Source of the DNA: Anisus vortex
Lineage: Eukaryota > Mollusca > Gastropoda > Planorbidae
Length of the DNA: 64,000 nucleotides
Assembly (NCBI GenBank): GCA_949126835.1
Contig: OX421509.1
Coordinates: forward strand, 13,420,420 to 13,484,419
Reading direction: 5' to 3'
The notes below the pieces were generated by a model. It ran no database searches. It saw nothing but the letters and a program-made list of their open reading frames with translations, and had not been told where the DNA came from. The position numbers and the translations under genes are program-made. Below are positions 12,952 through 24,275 of the stretch, piece after piece. The first letter of the stretch is position 1. The number at the start of each line of letters is the position of its first letter.

Positions 12952-13218
12952 TAAATCTGCATTTCAATATCAGGCCCCTAAGCATGAAACTTGCACATTT
13001 TTTTTCCAAAAACATTGACAATAAAATATATAAGAAAAATATAAATAAAAAGACACGAATTAATTTTGTGGGGGGCTTAGATGGGAGCGACTGCTATGTT
13101 TAAATAATGGGAAAGACATCAGCGTTATAAAAAATACATCTATATCCGCATGTGGACAGTTGAGTGGAGGGGTGATGGATGGTGGGGAGATCTTAGGTTT
13201 AACCATGACACAACGGGC

Positions 13219-13428
13219 TTCTGAGGACACTCTCTGAGGACAGTCTCTGAGGAAAGTATCTGAGGACAGTCTCTGAGGACAGTCTCTGAGGAAAGTATCT
13301 GAGGACAGTCTCTGAGGACAGTCTCTGAGGAAAGTATCTGAGGACAGTCTATGAGGACAGTATCTGAGGTCAATATCTGAGGACGTTTTCTGGTGACTAT
13401 ATCTGAGGACACTATCTGATGACAATAT
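13219..13428. repeat. 13-bp tandem repeat with 39-bp higher-order period
   Basis: The basic unit is CTCTGAGGACAGT. In the middle of the block three variants cycle in fixed order (CTCTGAGGACAGT, CTCTGAGGAAAGT, ATCTGAGGACAGT), giving a 39-bp higher-order repeat. Copies diverge towards the right end (ATCTGATGACAAT). About 16 basic units in all. Confidence 0.9.
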
Positions 13429-13515
13429 TCAGAATTATCAAATAAGCATAGTAATAGATGCAGCACTAGCGTTGCTGTCTGAATTTTGAAAGCGTAAAAT
13501 AGATATTCGTCTGAT

Positions 13516-13630
13516 GACCGAAAGTCGATATTAATTTCGGCCGAAACCAAAAGCAAACCGAAAACTACCTTTTATGAGCTTCGGTCAACACCGAAACTAC
13601 GCCGAAAGAAACCGAATTTCGGCCGTCCAC
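13516..13630. repeat. Cluster of CCGAAA motifs with palindromes
   Basis: At least six CCGAAA words, plus TTCGGCCGAAA and TTTCGGCCG palindromic forms and TTCGGT on the opposite strand, lie in about 115 bp. The pattern suggests part of a dispersed repeat or an inverted-repeat terminus. I cannot name the family. Confidence 0.5.
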
Positions 13631-13915
13631 CATTATCCGTATTACCCGTTACGTCTTTTTACAAGCCCCACCAGATGAGTAAAGGTCACAGTGACACGGG
13701 TCAATTTGAGTTGAGAAGTTTAAAGAACTAAGAAAATAAAGAAAAATGCTTTACAGAAATGACAAGGGCGGTAATTCATGAAATGAAATCAGCTTAAAAA
13801 CCACCGTAAAGAAATTAATGTATTTAATTGTTTTCTTTTAAATCTTAGTGTTTATTTTGTGTTGTCTTCCTTAATCATTTTCACTCAGTGGAACTTTATT
13901 TTAAAAAATCGCTCT

Positions 13916-14077
13916 TTGTTCTTCTAATTATTTTCTTTCTCTCTTTCTTTCTTTATCTCTTTTAGCTAACATTTTTTTCATTATTTCTTAGTCAAGTCTA
14001 GTCTGTTGCTTTCTATTTATTTTTATCTGTCTTTGAACTTTTTAATTTTTACCGTGTATTTTTTTCATAACGTGTAC

Positions 14078-14113
<36 letters not shown>

Positions 14114-14720
14114 ATCTCTCTCTTTCTCTCTCTCTCTCTTTCTCTCTCTCCTTCTCTGTCGTTCTTGTTTTATTTCCTTACTCTCATGCAACCTCCCTTT
14201 CTCTCTCAATCTCTCTCTTTGTGATATCTTTTTACTCTATTCAAACTATCTCTCTCTCTATTTCTTCCTCCCCAGCTCTGTCTTGTCTTTCTTTTTATGG
14301 TTTCTTACTCTCGTTCAAACCATCTCTATCTTTCAAACACACATTATCTCTCTCTCTCTTCTCTCTCTCTGTTTCTCGCCCTATTCTTTTGATTAAATAT
14401 ATTTACCGTTTCATCCATATATTTCTCCCACCCAGTCAATCGGTAGCTTTTAAAAACAATTTTTTTCTTTCATCAGCTCTCTCTCCCTCTCTTTCTCTCC
14501 CTCTCTCTCTCTTTAGTTCTCCCTGACCGTCTTTCTCTCTTTACCACACACCTGAAACCACAATCTGCTTTTCACTATCTCCTTCTTTCCTTCGCACTTT
14601 CTCACTCTATCTCTCTCAGAACCCCCCTCCCCCCAACCTTTTTTTTCTAGTTCTATTGCTCCTCCTGACTTCCTAATTTCTTTTATTCTTTCTTTCGTTC
14701 TCGTCTAGCTTCTTCGTTTC
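13916..14720. repeat. Polypyrimidine region with (TC)n core
   Basis: Long TC-, TTTC- and TCTT-rich sequence with near-pure (TC)n at about 14080-14156 and about 14470-14515. Frames across it (72 and 101 codons) are Ser/Leu/Phe-rich artefacts. Confidence 0.85.
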
Positions 14721-15335
14721 GTCCTAAACGTGTCTAAACTCAAACCACGTGACCGATCTAAACCAGTAAAAAAAAAGTCTCAATCCACCAACTATTCCTT
14801 GCCCATTATGTCCTCCAATCCTCCCCGCCCCCCTATCCCACCTGTCCAGGTACGCTATGAAAGGTCAAGACGAGCAGTGTCCACACGCTCTTTACAACGA
14901 ACCGCGCCCATAATGAAAAAATAGTGAGACACGTGCACTGGATTAACCGGAAGTGATTTACGCTCATGCATGCGGATGCACTGATCTATAAAAGAAGAAC
15001 GGAGAGCGCCTCCATAATAAAAATTTGTTTGCGCTAAAATTGAGACTAGAATTGACTACACTGTCTACACTATTCACTTATCCATATAAGCGAGATATAG
15101 AAATAAACCACCTATAATTAGAATAAATTTATACGACAGAAAGGAAGTCTAAGAAATGTATTTACAGGTCAGTGTTTTGGAAATCTAATGTTATAGATAA
15201 GTCAAAGCCTAATTGTTTACATCAAGACTATAGCTTCCGGAGCCCAATCCATTCTATTTATAGATCAGTGGTGCTGATGCGAATATTTATAGGCCCTGTC
15301 TGTGGGTGACCGAATGTTGTTGTTTTTTTTTAACC
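14721..15335. other. Unassigned sequence with inverted TATA-like words
   Basis: Holds an ETS/GABP site ACCGGAAGTGA at 14946-14956. A pair of inverted phrases, GCACTGATCTATAAAA near 14979 and TTTATAGATCAGTGGTGC near 15256, may be ends of a short inverted-repeat element. The 64-codon frame at 14730-14924 (basic, Pro-rich) is not recognisable and is not called. Confidence 0.35.
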
Positions 15336-15405
15336 AAGGATTCGAACTCGAGACATTCAGAATGACATCCCAGCGCTGTGTCGCTGGCTCCACGCACCGA
15401 AAGAA
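15336..15405 (-). mobile_element. tRNA-like SINE head
   Basis: On the minus strand a box B-like AGTTCGAATCC is preceded by GTGGAGCCAGCGACACAGCG, which resembles a box A region in spacing and sequence. No shared SINE body follows, so this is a short or different SINE family. Confidence 0.45.
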
Positions 15406-15629
15406 GTCTACAAAGATAACATTCGATAAAGGGCAGAAAAACGAACGGGCTGTTAATTGTTAATAAAACAATTAAAATAGAAATCACAGATCTATGAATA
15501 CAAGGTTCAGATAGTTGTTCAACAGTTGATCATTACGGTAATTGGGTTAAAACACTTCATAACCTGTGAGTTGTGTGTGTGTGTGTGTACGCGTGTGGGC
15601 GTCAACAAGGGTGAGAGAGAAAGAAGGAA

Positions 15630-15660
<31 letters not shown>

Positions 15661-16044
15661 TAGATAGCACTTTTATGGTAAGGCATTGTTTTTTTTGTGT
15701 TTTTTTAAACGGTTGTTAAACTCAGACCTGTTTCTGATATAGCTGATTCTGGCATGGATCTATTGACATGTTTTGCAGAGGTCACCAAGAGCTATCAGGT
15801 GTGAATCGGCATTTAGCTTGGTACAAACCTACCTCTAGATATATCTTATGTGAGTGTATATGTATGTGTATATATATATGTGTATATGTGTGTGTGCATC
15901 TTACTTATCCTCCATTTTTCTTTTCCATTTTGTATTATTACTACTTGTATTTTACCCTTAATGGTAAATTTTTCTTCTAGCAATCTTCGTTAACATCTAT
16001 ATATTTTAATACCTGTAATATTTATGTAAGTATCCCCCCGTTGC
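15406..16044. other. Intergenic with short (GT)n and (GA)n
   Basis: (GT)n near 15567-15588 and (GA)n near 15637-15661. Otherwise AT-rich with no gene recognised. Confidence 0.4.
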
Positions 16045-16233
16045 ATAAAAGTCATCCAGCACAATGCCCAGCCGCCTTTACTTTTACCCCCAAACTAAAG
16101 TCAGGTACCCATCAGGCGCTGGGTAGACTCAGGGACACCATCCGAGACCCGAGATGAAATCCTAACCTTCACCAGGATTCGAACCCAGGACCTTCGGTAC
16201 GCCAGTCGAACGCGCTGCGTCGGCAACCGTGCT
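16045..16233 (-). mobile_element. tRNA-derived SINE, 3'-truncated
   Basis: Reverse-complement copy of the SINE family. Minus-strand box B is GGGTTCGAATCC near 16171-16182. The body shows CCAGCACAATGCCCAGC and CGCCTTTACTTTT on the plus strand. It ends before the CGTGGCCAC part of the body, so the element lacks its 3' end. Confidence 0.8.
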
Positions 16234-16557
16234 ACTTACATAATTATTTCTTTAATACCTTTCTTTTAAAATTATTTCCATCTGTCTTTCTTTGTCATTC
16301 ACTCATTTCATTTTTCTTGAAAATTTTGTCAGTTATGGAGAGAATCATGTCGGATGCACTAAAGGATCAACTTAAATATTTCTTGTCATTTATTCTTTCA
16401 TTTCATTTTTTTTGTGCGTCTTCTTCTCTTTAACAAGTTTCGTTCATTCATTAGTGCTTTTCTCTTTCATTTATACATTCTGTCACTCTTCCTTTTTATC
16501 TTATTAAAAATCTAAAAAAAAATTTTTTTCTTTACTAAGTATTTCGTTTCAGTTTTG
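16234..16557. other. AT-rich spacer
   Basis: T-rich sequence with TTTCATT-type words and poly-A/T runs. No feature supported. Confidence 0.35.
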
Positions 16558-16735
16558 TACGTGTCCCTGAGTCTACCCAGCTCTGATGCGGTACCCGATG
16601 CGGTACCTGACATTAGTTGGTGTAAAGTAAAGGGCGGCTGGGCATTGTGCACACATCGGCGTGGCCACTGAAACGTGTGAACGCTGCTTCACCGGCCCAA
16701 TGATCACTTTGGTCCGACATTAGTTCCTGTAAAAC
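16558..16735 (+). mobile_element. tRNA-derived SINE, 5'-truncated
   Basis: Begins within the body at GTGTCCCTGAGTCTACCCAG and continues through AAAGTAAAGGGCGGCTGG, GGCGTGGCCACTG, GAACGCTGCTTC and ACTTTGGTCCGAC. There is no tRNA head. A short internal duplication of GATGCGGTACC is visible. Confidence 0.8.
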
Positions 16736-16748
16736 ACTAGACGCCCCT

Positions 16749-16769
16749 CCCCCCCCCCCCCCCCCCCCC
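16749..16769. repeat. Poly-C run (21 C)
   Basis: An uninterrupted C homopolymer directly after the SINE. The minus strand is poly-G and gives the Gly run in a spurious frame. Confidence 0.9.
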
Positions 16770-16854
16770 ACGTTTACACCTATGTCAGCAAGAAGGCTAG
16801 CTTTGAACTTTCTCTGGTCAAAGTCGTATGTGTGGAAAAACTTGGTAAACACGT

Positions 16855-16925
16855 GGACAATATGTAGAAAATACGCGGAAAATACGCGGAATATACGCGG
16901 AAAATACGTGGAATATAGGTAGAAA
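16855..16925. repeat. 11-bp tandem repeat
   Basis: GAAAATACGCG and close variants (GAATATACGCG, GAAAATACGTG) repeat about six times. Confidence 0.8.
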
Positions 16926-17119
16926 GTAAAGGAAACGGCCTTTATGTGCTCCTCTTTGCGACACCCTTCTTTAAAAAGAAAATATATAAAAAAAAAAAAA
17001 AATAATGAAACGAAATTTGCAAACGCCTGGCGTCTATTCGATAAGGTGGGCGAGGTATTCGAAAATAAAAATAAAATAAAACCTTAATTCAATTAATTTT
17101 TGTAATCGGATTAAAACAC

Positions 17120-17450
17120 ACGCACGTGCGACGATCTATAAATAGATGCTAATACGAAGAGGGGGGAAAGAGAATTGTGAGGGGTATAAAAACGTGACGT
17201 CACTTCCTAGTCAATCCACCATTTTCGTTCTACTCATTGCATTTTCTTTTTAATGTCTTTTACTTTTTTTTTTTTGTAGTTAGTATTTTGCGAGTAGTCT
17301 CTATTGCTACTCTGAAACACGCCGTTAAAGTAGCCATTTTGAATGAGGCTAACAAGGAAGGAAGTGACGTCGTGTCCTTTAGTACGCGCTCATTGAATCG
17401 GCCTGTCACTATTCAGATGTAGGTCAATATTCTATAAATAGAACTGCAGC
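17120..17450. other. Inverted CRE/TATA-word block (foldback element or promoter-like)
   Basis: ACGTGACGTCACTTCCTA at about 17193-17210 is mirrored by AAGGAAGTGACGTCGTG at about 17359-17375. CTATAAATAG palindromes flank the block near 17144 and 17430. GGGGTATAAAAACG with the CRE palindrome GTGACGTCAC could also be a core promoter. The 61-codon frame at 17237-17422 is not recognisable. I favour a small inverted-repeat element but cannot exclude a promoter. Confidence 0.35.
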
Positions 17451-17528
17451 ACTATTTTCTATCTTTTCGTCCATCTGTTTTCTTTTCTTCTGTTCCCTTG
17501 TATCCCACTTTCTCTCACTCCCTAATCT

Positions 17529-17740
17529 CTCTCTCTCTCTCTCATTCTCTTTCTCTTTCTCTTTAATTCTTTACCTTTCAGTTCTTTTTCTCCCTCTGTT
17601 ACGCTCTCTTACTCTCTCTCTCTCTCTCTACTTATCCTCCATTCTCCCCTTTTCTATTTACTTTTATCCTTTCTTTCTCTCATCCTCTTTCTCTATATCT
17701 TCCTCTCTATTATCTTCTATTTCTCCCTCTCTCTCTATCT
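17529..17740. repeat. Pyrimidine-rich (TC)n region
   Basis: Repeated TCTCTC blocks with TTTCTC interruptions. Confidence 0.8.
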
Positions 17741-17918
17741 CTTTCTTTTGAGTCTTAAATGAATACGGTTTAATTAAAAATTTAATTAAAGATTTAATTG
17801 CACGTGAAATAGTTGGGGTGGGGGTGGGGGGGGGTCCTTGAAAAGTTTCATATCGCAGGAGAACAGGGAATCAGGCTTAGCAATACCCTCATAAACATAC
17901 AGTTACACATACATATAT

Positions 17919-17962
<44 letters not shown>

Positions 17963-18796
17963 ACTCAAAACCTGAACAAAGATTTAATTCACGCACAAAA
18001 GTGCTAACAAAAAACAAACAAGAGCGCATAAAAAAAAACACCCAGAAAAAAACATAGATTTTGAATGAATGCTCCTGTAAGAGAAAACACATTCAACTTT
18101 ATTTCTAATTACCCAGCAATTTAAACAGCTAAAAAAGACACAAACACATGTTATATAGTCAGTATAAATAATAGGAAACATCTGGAATTTTTTTGTTAAC
18201 TTTTTTTTTTAAAATATTGATCTACAACAAATGCTTAAAAGGAAGGAGAAACCAACTAATAAAAAGAATTGAAACATTTAATTGATAGTAACCTGAATAC
18301 AATTAATCTAATTCTTTTTTATCTTTTTTTACTTTTGTGTGTGTGTGTGGGGGGGAGGTGGAGTTATAAGGAAATAACAAATTATTTGAATAAAAAACAC
18401 AAAAAAGACCATTTTTAGGTTTTTAACTTTTAGGGTTCTAATTTTTAGGATTTTTTTTTTGGTTTTGTTTTTTTGCTATTTTTTTTTTTTTAATTTTTTT
18501 TTTATTAAAAAAAAAAGCCAATTATTTAAAAGATTTGTACAGAACATTAAATTGAAAACGGTATTCATTATTTTTATTTTTCTCAAATTTTTGTTTTGTG
18601 GTTTTACGGTTGTTGTTCAAATGGGATACACAGGTTGATTCAATTCATGCACATGTTGATTCAATTCATACACAAGGTTATATTTGTATCTGTTTGTTCT
18701 GTAACGTGGAAATCAAGCTAATGGTTAAATCTTTCTCTTTATTAAAAATAAAAGAGAAAATTTGAGTTTTGTGGTTTTAAGAATCCTGCAACGTGT
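17741..18796. other. AT-rich intergenic with (CA)n
   Basis: (CA)n at about 17921-17964, T-rich runs near 18440-18500, and the doubled phrase GTTGATTCAATTCAT near 18633 and 18657. No gene seen. Confidence 0.45.
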
Positions 18797-19352
18797 GGGG
18801 AGTGTGTGTGTGGGGAGTGTGTGTGTGGGGAGTGTGTGTGTGGGGAGTGTGTGTGTGGGGAGTGTGTGTGTGGGGAGTGTGTGTGTGGGGAGTGTGTGTG
18901 TGTGGTGTGTGTGGGGAGTGTGTGTGGGGGGTGTGTGTGGGGGGAGTGTGTGGGGGGAGTGTGTGTGTGGGGAGTGTGTGTGTGGGGGGAGTGTGTGTGT
19001 GGGGGAGTGTGTGTGGGGAGTGCGTGTGTAGGGAGTGTGTGTGGGGTGTGTGTGTGGGGGGGAGTGTGTGTGTGGGGAGTGTGTGTGTGGGGAGTGTGTG
19101 TGTGGGGAGTGTGTGGGGGGAGTGTGTGTGTGGGGAGTGTGTGTGGGGGGAGTGTGTGTGTGGGGAGTGTGTGTGGGGGGTATGTGTGTGTGGGGAGTGT
19201 GTGTGTGGGGAGTGTGTGTGTGGGGAGTGTGTGTGTGGGGAGTGTGTGGGGGGGGAGTGTGTGTGTGGGGAGTGTGTGTGTGGGGAGTGTGTGTGTGGGG
19301 AGTGTGTGTGTGGGGAGTGTGTGTGTGGGGAGTGTGTGTGTGGGGGGAGTGT
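18797..19352. repeat. 15-bp GT/GGGG minisatellite
   Basis: The unit GGGGAGTGTGTGTGT repeats about 37 times with shortened variants. Every unit carries a GGGG run on the plus strand, so four consecutive units can supply the four G-tracts of a G-quadruplex. Because 15 is a multiple of 3, frames on both strands stay open (for example CVGSV per unit) and are artefacts. Confidence 0.95.
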
Positions 19353-20960
19353 GAGTGGATAAAGATGTGTGATTCAGAAAAAAAAATTTCAAGTTGAAGT
19401 GGATGGATTAGCTACTGCAAAAGCTGTGCCCAGCGCTACCACACACACACACACAAAACAGGGAGGGGTGGGGGTGAATTCAATCCTAAAAAAAGTATAT
19501 AATATATCATTATGAGCAAGACAAGGGGTCATTCTGAAGGACACGTCTCCTGCGTCATCTACATTTCACCTATACGTGGGGGTGGCGATTTGTGGTCGTT
19601 GCCATCTAAGCAGGTTATCTGTATGTTTGTCTGTTTGTGTCTGTACGTTAGTCTGTACGTTTATCTATCTTTTTATCTATCTATCGATTTATCTATCTAT
19701 GTATCTCTCTCTCTCTATTTGTCTATCCGTGTATCTATCGATATGTATGTTTTTTTGTTTATCTATCTATATAATCTATACATCTAACTGTCTGTCTGTT
19801 TTTCTGCCTATATTTAACACAACATGCCCTTGTTAAAAATTAGACACACATCGTGCATTAATTTTTTTTTTTAATTCCTCATTATTTTCAGCCGTTCTAT
19901 CACTACCCGTGCGCTCTGTCTATCCCTGCGTCAACACTCCATCTTTTTGCCCATCTCTCATCTCCAGGAAAAGGAGACAAGAGAAAGAAAGAGAAAGAAA
20001 AGAAGAGAGAAAAAAAGGCAAGAATAATCATTAATCTGCCGACGTAATCAATACCTGCCGGGCTGTTAATTTTCTTCGATTTCTCCTTCCCCCCCCCCCG
20101 CCTCCCTTCTCTCCCTCTTCCCTTCTCCCACCTTCTTCCCATCCCTCTCTCTTCCCCCCCCCTCCCATCCCGTCAAAGTGGGACTAACGCTGCTGTAACA
20201 AGAGAAAAAGAGAGAGAGAGAGAGAGTATCGAATCCTGAAGTTACATACATGTGACAACTGTCATCGTATTCTTTAGTATCGATATGTAGCGCTGGTGGT
20301 GAAAAACTAAAAAGAAAAACCAGTATTCGATACGCAACGCAAGAAAAAAAAAGTTCGAGGCGTGTGTGGGGTGGTGCACGGGGTGGGGGGTGGGGATTTT
20401 GGCTCTTTGTGTTTATGTTTGAGTCTCATGTGCGTGTCTTTCACCCCCCCCCCACCCCACTTCCCCCATTCCTACTCTCCGTCCCCCAAGCCAACTCCCC
20501 CTCTCAGATAACTAAAGGAGCAAACCGATTATAAGACTTCGGGGATGTCTTCATAGCGCTTACACATGGGGGAGCCGGGTGGGGGTGATGGGGATGGGGT
20601 GGTGTGATTTCCGACTCTGAGACGATGGTATCGAATCTCTACTCCCACCTCCTCCTGCCCCCTCCCCACTCCGTCACAGACGATCGATTTTCATGAGAAG
20701 GGGAGGGGGGTAGGTTTGGGGGCGGTGGCTGAGATTTGGATACTGACTGTCTTGAACAATCTCTTGACAATGCTGATGCTGGAAGATTTAATTATAGTTA
20801 ATACCTGGGGGCGCTTACGTGGACATGTGTAGCAAGAAGTTCTAGAGTAAACAGGTGAGCCCAGGTGAGTATAAATGAAAATAGGTGTGTAGGGTACAGG
20901 TGAGTATAGCAGACGCAGAAAGGTGCTCACAGCATGGTTGTGATTATACCCGCCTATCTA
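19353..20960. other. Intergenic with short microsatellites
   Basis: (CA)n near 19438-19457, TCTA/TCTG words at about 19645-19770, C-rich blocks near 20088-20170 and 20443-20500, (GA)n near 20203-20226, and AGGTGAGTATA-type words near 20852-20910. No exon or RNA supported. Confidence 0.4.
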
Positions 20961-20984
20961 TGTGTGTCTTTCCATCACACCTTC

Positions 20985-21245
20985 TTATTTATCTATCGAT
21001 CTATCTATCTATGTATCTATCTATCTTGCTATCTATCCTGCTATCTCTATGTTTCTCTATTTATCTGTCTATCTATCAATATGTCGCCTTTCTAACTGTC
21101 TGTCTTTTTTTCCTGTATGTATCTATTATATTCATCCACCGATTTATCCCTCCGTACTTTCATCCATCCATCTCTTTTTTTTCTCTCTCTCTCTGTCTAT
21201 CTCAATCTTTCCATCTGTCTCTCTCTCTCTCTCTCTCTCTCTATC
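20985..21245. repeat. TCTA/TCTG and (TC)n microsatellites
   Basis: Interrupted TCTA from about 20985 to 21090, then ATCC-like words, then (TC)n at about 21181-21243. Confidence 0.8.
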
Positions 21246-21317
21246 CTATGACACACCCATTCACGCGGAGGAAAGTACTCACAATGGAACTCCCAAAAGG
21301 AAAGAGAAAAGAAAAGT

Positions 21318-21442
21318 AACCATGGAATGGGGTGCCCGAACAAGTCAGGAAAACGTAACATCAGTGAAAACACTTATCAAAATGCAAGACTAGACTCAGA
21401 CGATGGTTGAGCGAAGGACGCAATAATCTTCAGTATAAAAGG
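21318..21442 (+). mobile_element. Non-LTR retrotransposon 3' end
   Basis: Reads CATGGAATGGGGTGCCCGAAC, then GTCAGGAAAACGTAACATCA, then AATGCAAGACTAGACTC and GCGAAGGACGCAATAATCTTC. In protein terms this is the end of the second ORF (W-G/N-x-L/R-P/T motif, then SVKTLIK and a stop), followed by the short 3' UTR shared by the copies at 32272, 55226 and 56000. Strongly 5'-truncated. Confidence 0.75.
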
Positions 21443-22429
21443 AACCTTTTTGTTTTTAGCATATATTATAGTCAAAAGACTATGCAATGATTACTAGAAA
21501 AGAATTCTGTTAAAACTTGAGTTTTCTAGGTTTGTCGAAATAAGTAAGGGCTAGGTTTGTTTTCTTCAAGACTTCCAGACAATAAAGACGGGTCGTGGGA
21601 AAGTATGCGTTTTGACTGGCGCCCTACCCCTACCCCCCACCACCCTTGATCTTCTTCCACATCATTTTTATGTGGGTGCAAGGGAGTAGGTGCCGACTCT
21701 GCCTGGAAGTGGGGGGGGAGGGTCCTACCTTAATGCCAGATTACATGTACCAGGGGTGTACGCCTGTGTAGTGGAGGGGTAGGAGGAGGGGATTCCTTGT
21801 AAAGATTGCAGTTCTCTCACAGAGTGTCACGGAGACAAGACAGACAGACATTCGCCAAAACACACAAAGAACGCAGTTAGACTATATCTCCTTCAAACTA
21901 AATCAAGAGAAGAAAAAAACTCATTTAATTTGAAAGTGAAGTGCTTTCTACAAAAACTGCATTATAACATGAACAAAAAAACAACAGTAAAACGAGGGCG
22001 TAGGCGAGGGCGCGAACTGGGGGCGAGGGTGAAACTCGCGCCCATGAATTAAGGCAGTGCAACAAACATCGCGAGCGTAACCTTTTAGCAAAGTCACGTG
22101 GGTAAATACACAAGTGACGTCACATGTCTAGAAGGCGCTGGAACAACTTTGAAATCCTTTTTATCACGGAGCGGGGGTGGGGGTGGCTGGGGGAGGGGGG
22201 GGGAGAGACTGTTGTTGCGTCTGGCTAGTAGAGCCATTGTTAGAGGTGTTGATGTTTTTGTGTTTAGGTCTGGTTTGGTTCTGAGTTCTGTGCCTGTCCC
22301 AATTCCCTCATTCCTCCTTCTCTTACTTTCTCTCTTTCTCTTTCTCTCTCGAATTTCTTATCGTTCATTTACTTTACTATTCTTACATTATTTCTTTTTC
22401 TCTTCAGCGTATGTTTATCCACTAATCTT
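21443..22429. other. Unassigned intergenic sequence
   Basis: G-rich stretches near 21660-21790 and 22170-22210, and a CRE palindrome GTGACGTCAC at about 22114-22123. The 149-codon frame at 22098-22547 runs into TC and TA microsatellites and is not credible. Confidence 0.4.
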
Positions 22430-22451
22430 TCTTTCCTTCTATCTATCTATA

Positions 22452-22545
<94 letters not shown>
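22430..22545. repeat. (TC)n then (TA)n microsatellite
   Basis: TCTA and (TC)n to about 22497, then pure (TA)n to about 22543. Confidence 0.9.
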
Positions 22546-22547
<2 letters not shown>

Positions 22548-22610
22548 GATATATCTTATATCAATCTATATATCTATATCTATTTATCTAATTCATCTTA
22601 TCTCATCCAT

Positions 22611-22893
22611 CTAATCTATCTAATCTATCTAATCTATCTAATCTATCTAATCTATCTAATCTATCTAATCTATCTAATCTATCTAATCTATCTAATCTAT
22701 CTAATCTATCTAATCTATCTAATCTATCTAATCTATCTAATCTATCTAATCTATCTAATCTATCTAATCTATCTAATCTATCTAATCTATCTAATCTATC
22801 TAATCTATCTAATCTATCTAATCTATCTAATCTATCTAATCTATCTAATCTATCTAATCTATCTAATCTATCTAATCTATCTGATCTATGTAA
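22611..22893. repeat. 9-bp minisatellite (about 31 copies)
   Basis: The unit CTAATCTAT repeats almost perfectly. The last copies carry substitutions (CTGATCTAT, GTAATCTTT). It is followed immediately by CCGACGGGATACTTTTTT, which resembles the SINE 3' end (GACGGGATACTTT at about 2190-2202). Confidence 0.95.
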
Positions 22894-23845
22894 TCTTTCT
22901 CCGACGGGATACTTTTTTTTTTACATTCAATGTCTATCTCTACGACATTGCTTTTTGTATGCCCCGTCGGAACAATTTGAATTCTAGGGCCAATGATTAA
23001 TCAGACATACGTTTCTGTGAACACGGCATACTTAGAGATAGCATAATTCGCAGCCTAACTGGACTAATGGCGGATACCCATCACAGCTGACAGACACCCA
23101 GGTATAGATGTGGTCAACCAAATTTTAAAGAATAGGAACCATTAAAAAAAAAACAACATAGATCTAGGTGGAACCATTATGGAAAGTACAACATAATGGA
23201 AGCTCTTAATTTGGACGGGATGTGTGGAAAAATCTGGCTAGATTACATATTAAAAACAAAAGTAAGGAAAGAAAAAAATGAAGGAGGGGCCGTCCTGCAT
23301 CTTCACACGTCAGTGAGAGCATGAGCTCAGTGTTTGCCGTGCAAATAGCCGTCGTGCCGCGCTCAACAACAATGGGGCCGGTATAACAGACACGGACTAT
23401 TCCCACTCACACGCAGTCTCTCTCCCTCTGTCTCTCTCTCTCTCGGTCTCTATCCGTCTGTCTCTCTGTACGTCTCTCTCTCAATCTCTCTGTGACTCTC
23501 TCCGTGTCCTGAGGGAGGAAAATATTCGTGCAAATAGCCGCCTGCTTATATAAACAAAGAGATATTGATGAACGGTGGGCCGTAGCAATATTGTAACAAA
23601 CTCGTTACCAGGGGAGAAGAGAGAAAAAAAAAAGTATGAAGAAAAATTGTTACATTTCTGAACGCAAGCCGTGCGAATAGCCACACACAATGTAATCATA
23701 ATGATTTGTTTACATTGCATCGTGAATTCTAAAATATAACGGAAGAATGGAATAGAAAAAACACGTGATTATGCCTCCATTAGTTTCATTCAACTATATA
23801 AACACTATATGCTAAATTGAAGACCCTAGAACGTCATATCGATCC
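22894..23845. other. Unassigned sequence with a short TC tract
   Basis: A possible SINE 3' tail at about 22900-22920 and a TC/TCTG tract at about 23416-23506. Phrases of the type GTGCAAATAGCCG recur at 23338, 23530 and (diverged) 23671. No gene recognised. Confidence 0.4.
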
Positions 23846-24275
23846 ATCTATCTATTTTTCTATCTAGTCATCTATTTATCTCTCTAAATATCTATCTTTC
23901 TGTCTATTATCTAAATATATGTCTATCTATCTGTCTATCTATCTGTATATCTATCTGTCTATCAATATATCTATTTATCTATCTATCTGCCTATTTATAT
24001 AGCAATATATCTATCTACATATTTAAATATCAATCTATATATATCTATCTATATATCTTTCTATCTATCTATCTATATATTATCTATCTAACCATCTATC
24101 TATCTATCTATCTATCTATCTATATAATATATATAAGTTATATATCTACATATCTATCTATCTATCTGTATCTATCTATCTATCTATATATCTATCTATC
24201 TATATATCTATATCTAGCCATCTATCTATCTATCTATCTATCTATATAACCAGCTATACATATATCTATCTATCA
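23846..24275. repeat. Interrupted (TCTA)n array
   Basis: About 430 bp of TCTA with TATA, TCTG and TTTA interruptions. Confidence 0.9.

Noticed and set aside
14730..14924. 64-codon basic/proline-rich frame as a gene
   Set aside because: No recognisable domain, surrounded by pyrimidine tract, and length within chance expectation.
18742..19397. Cys/Gly/Val and His/Thr/Pro frames on both strands
   Set aside because: 15-bp minisatellite read in several frames; the unit length is a multiple of 3.
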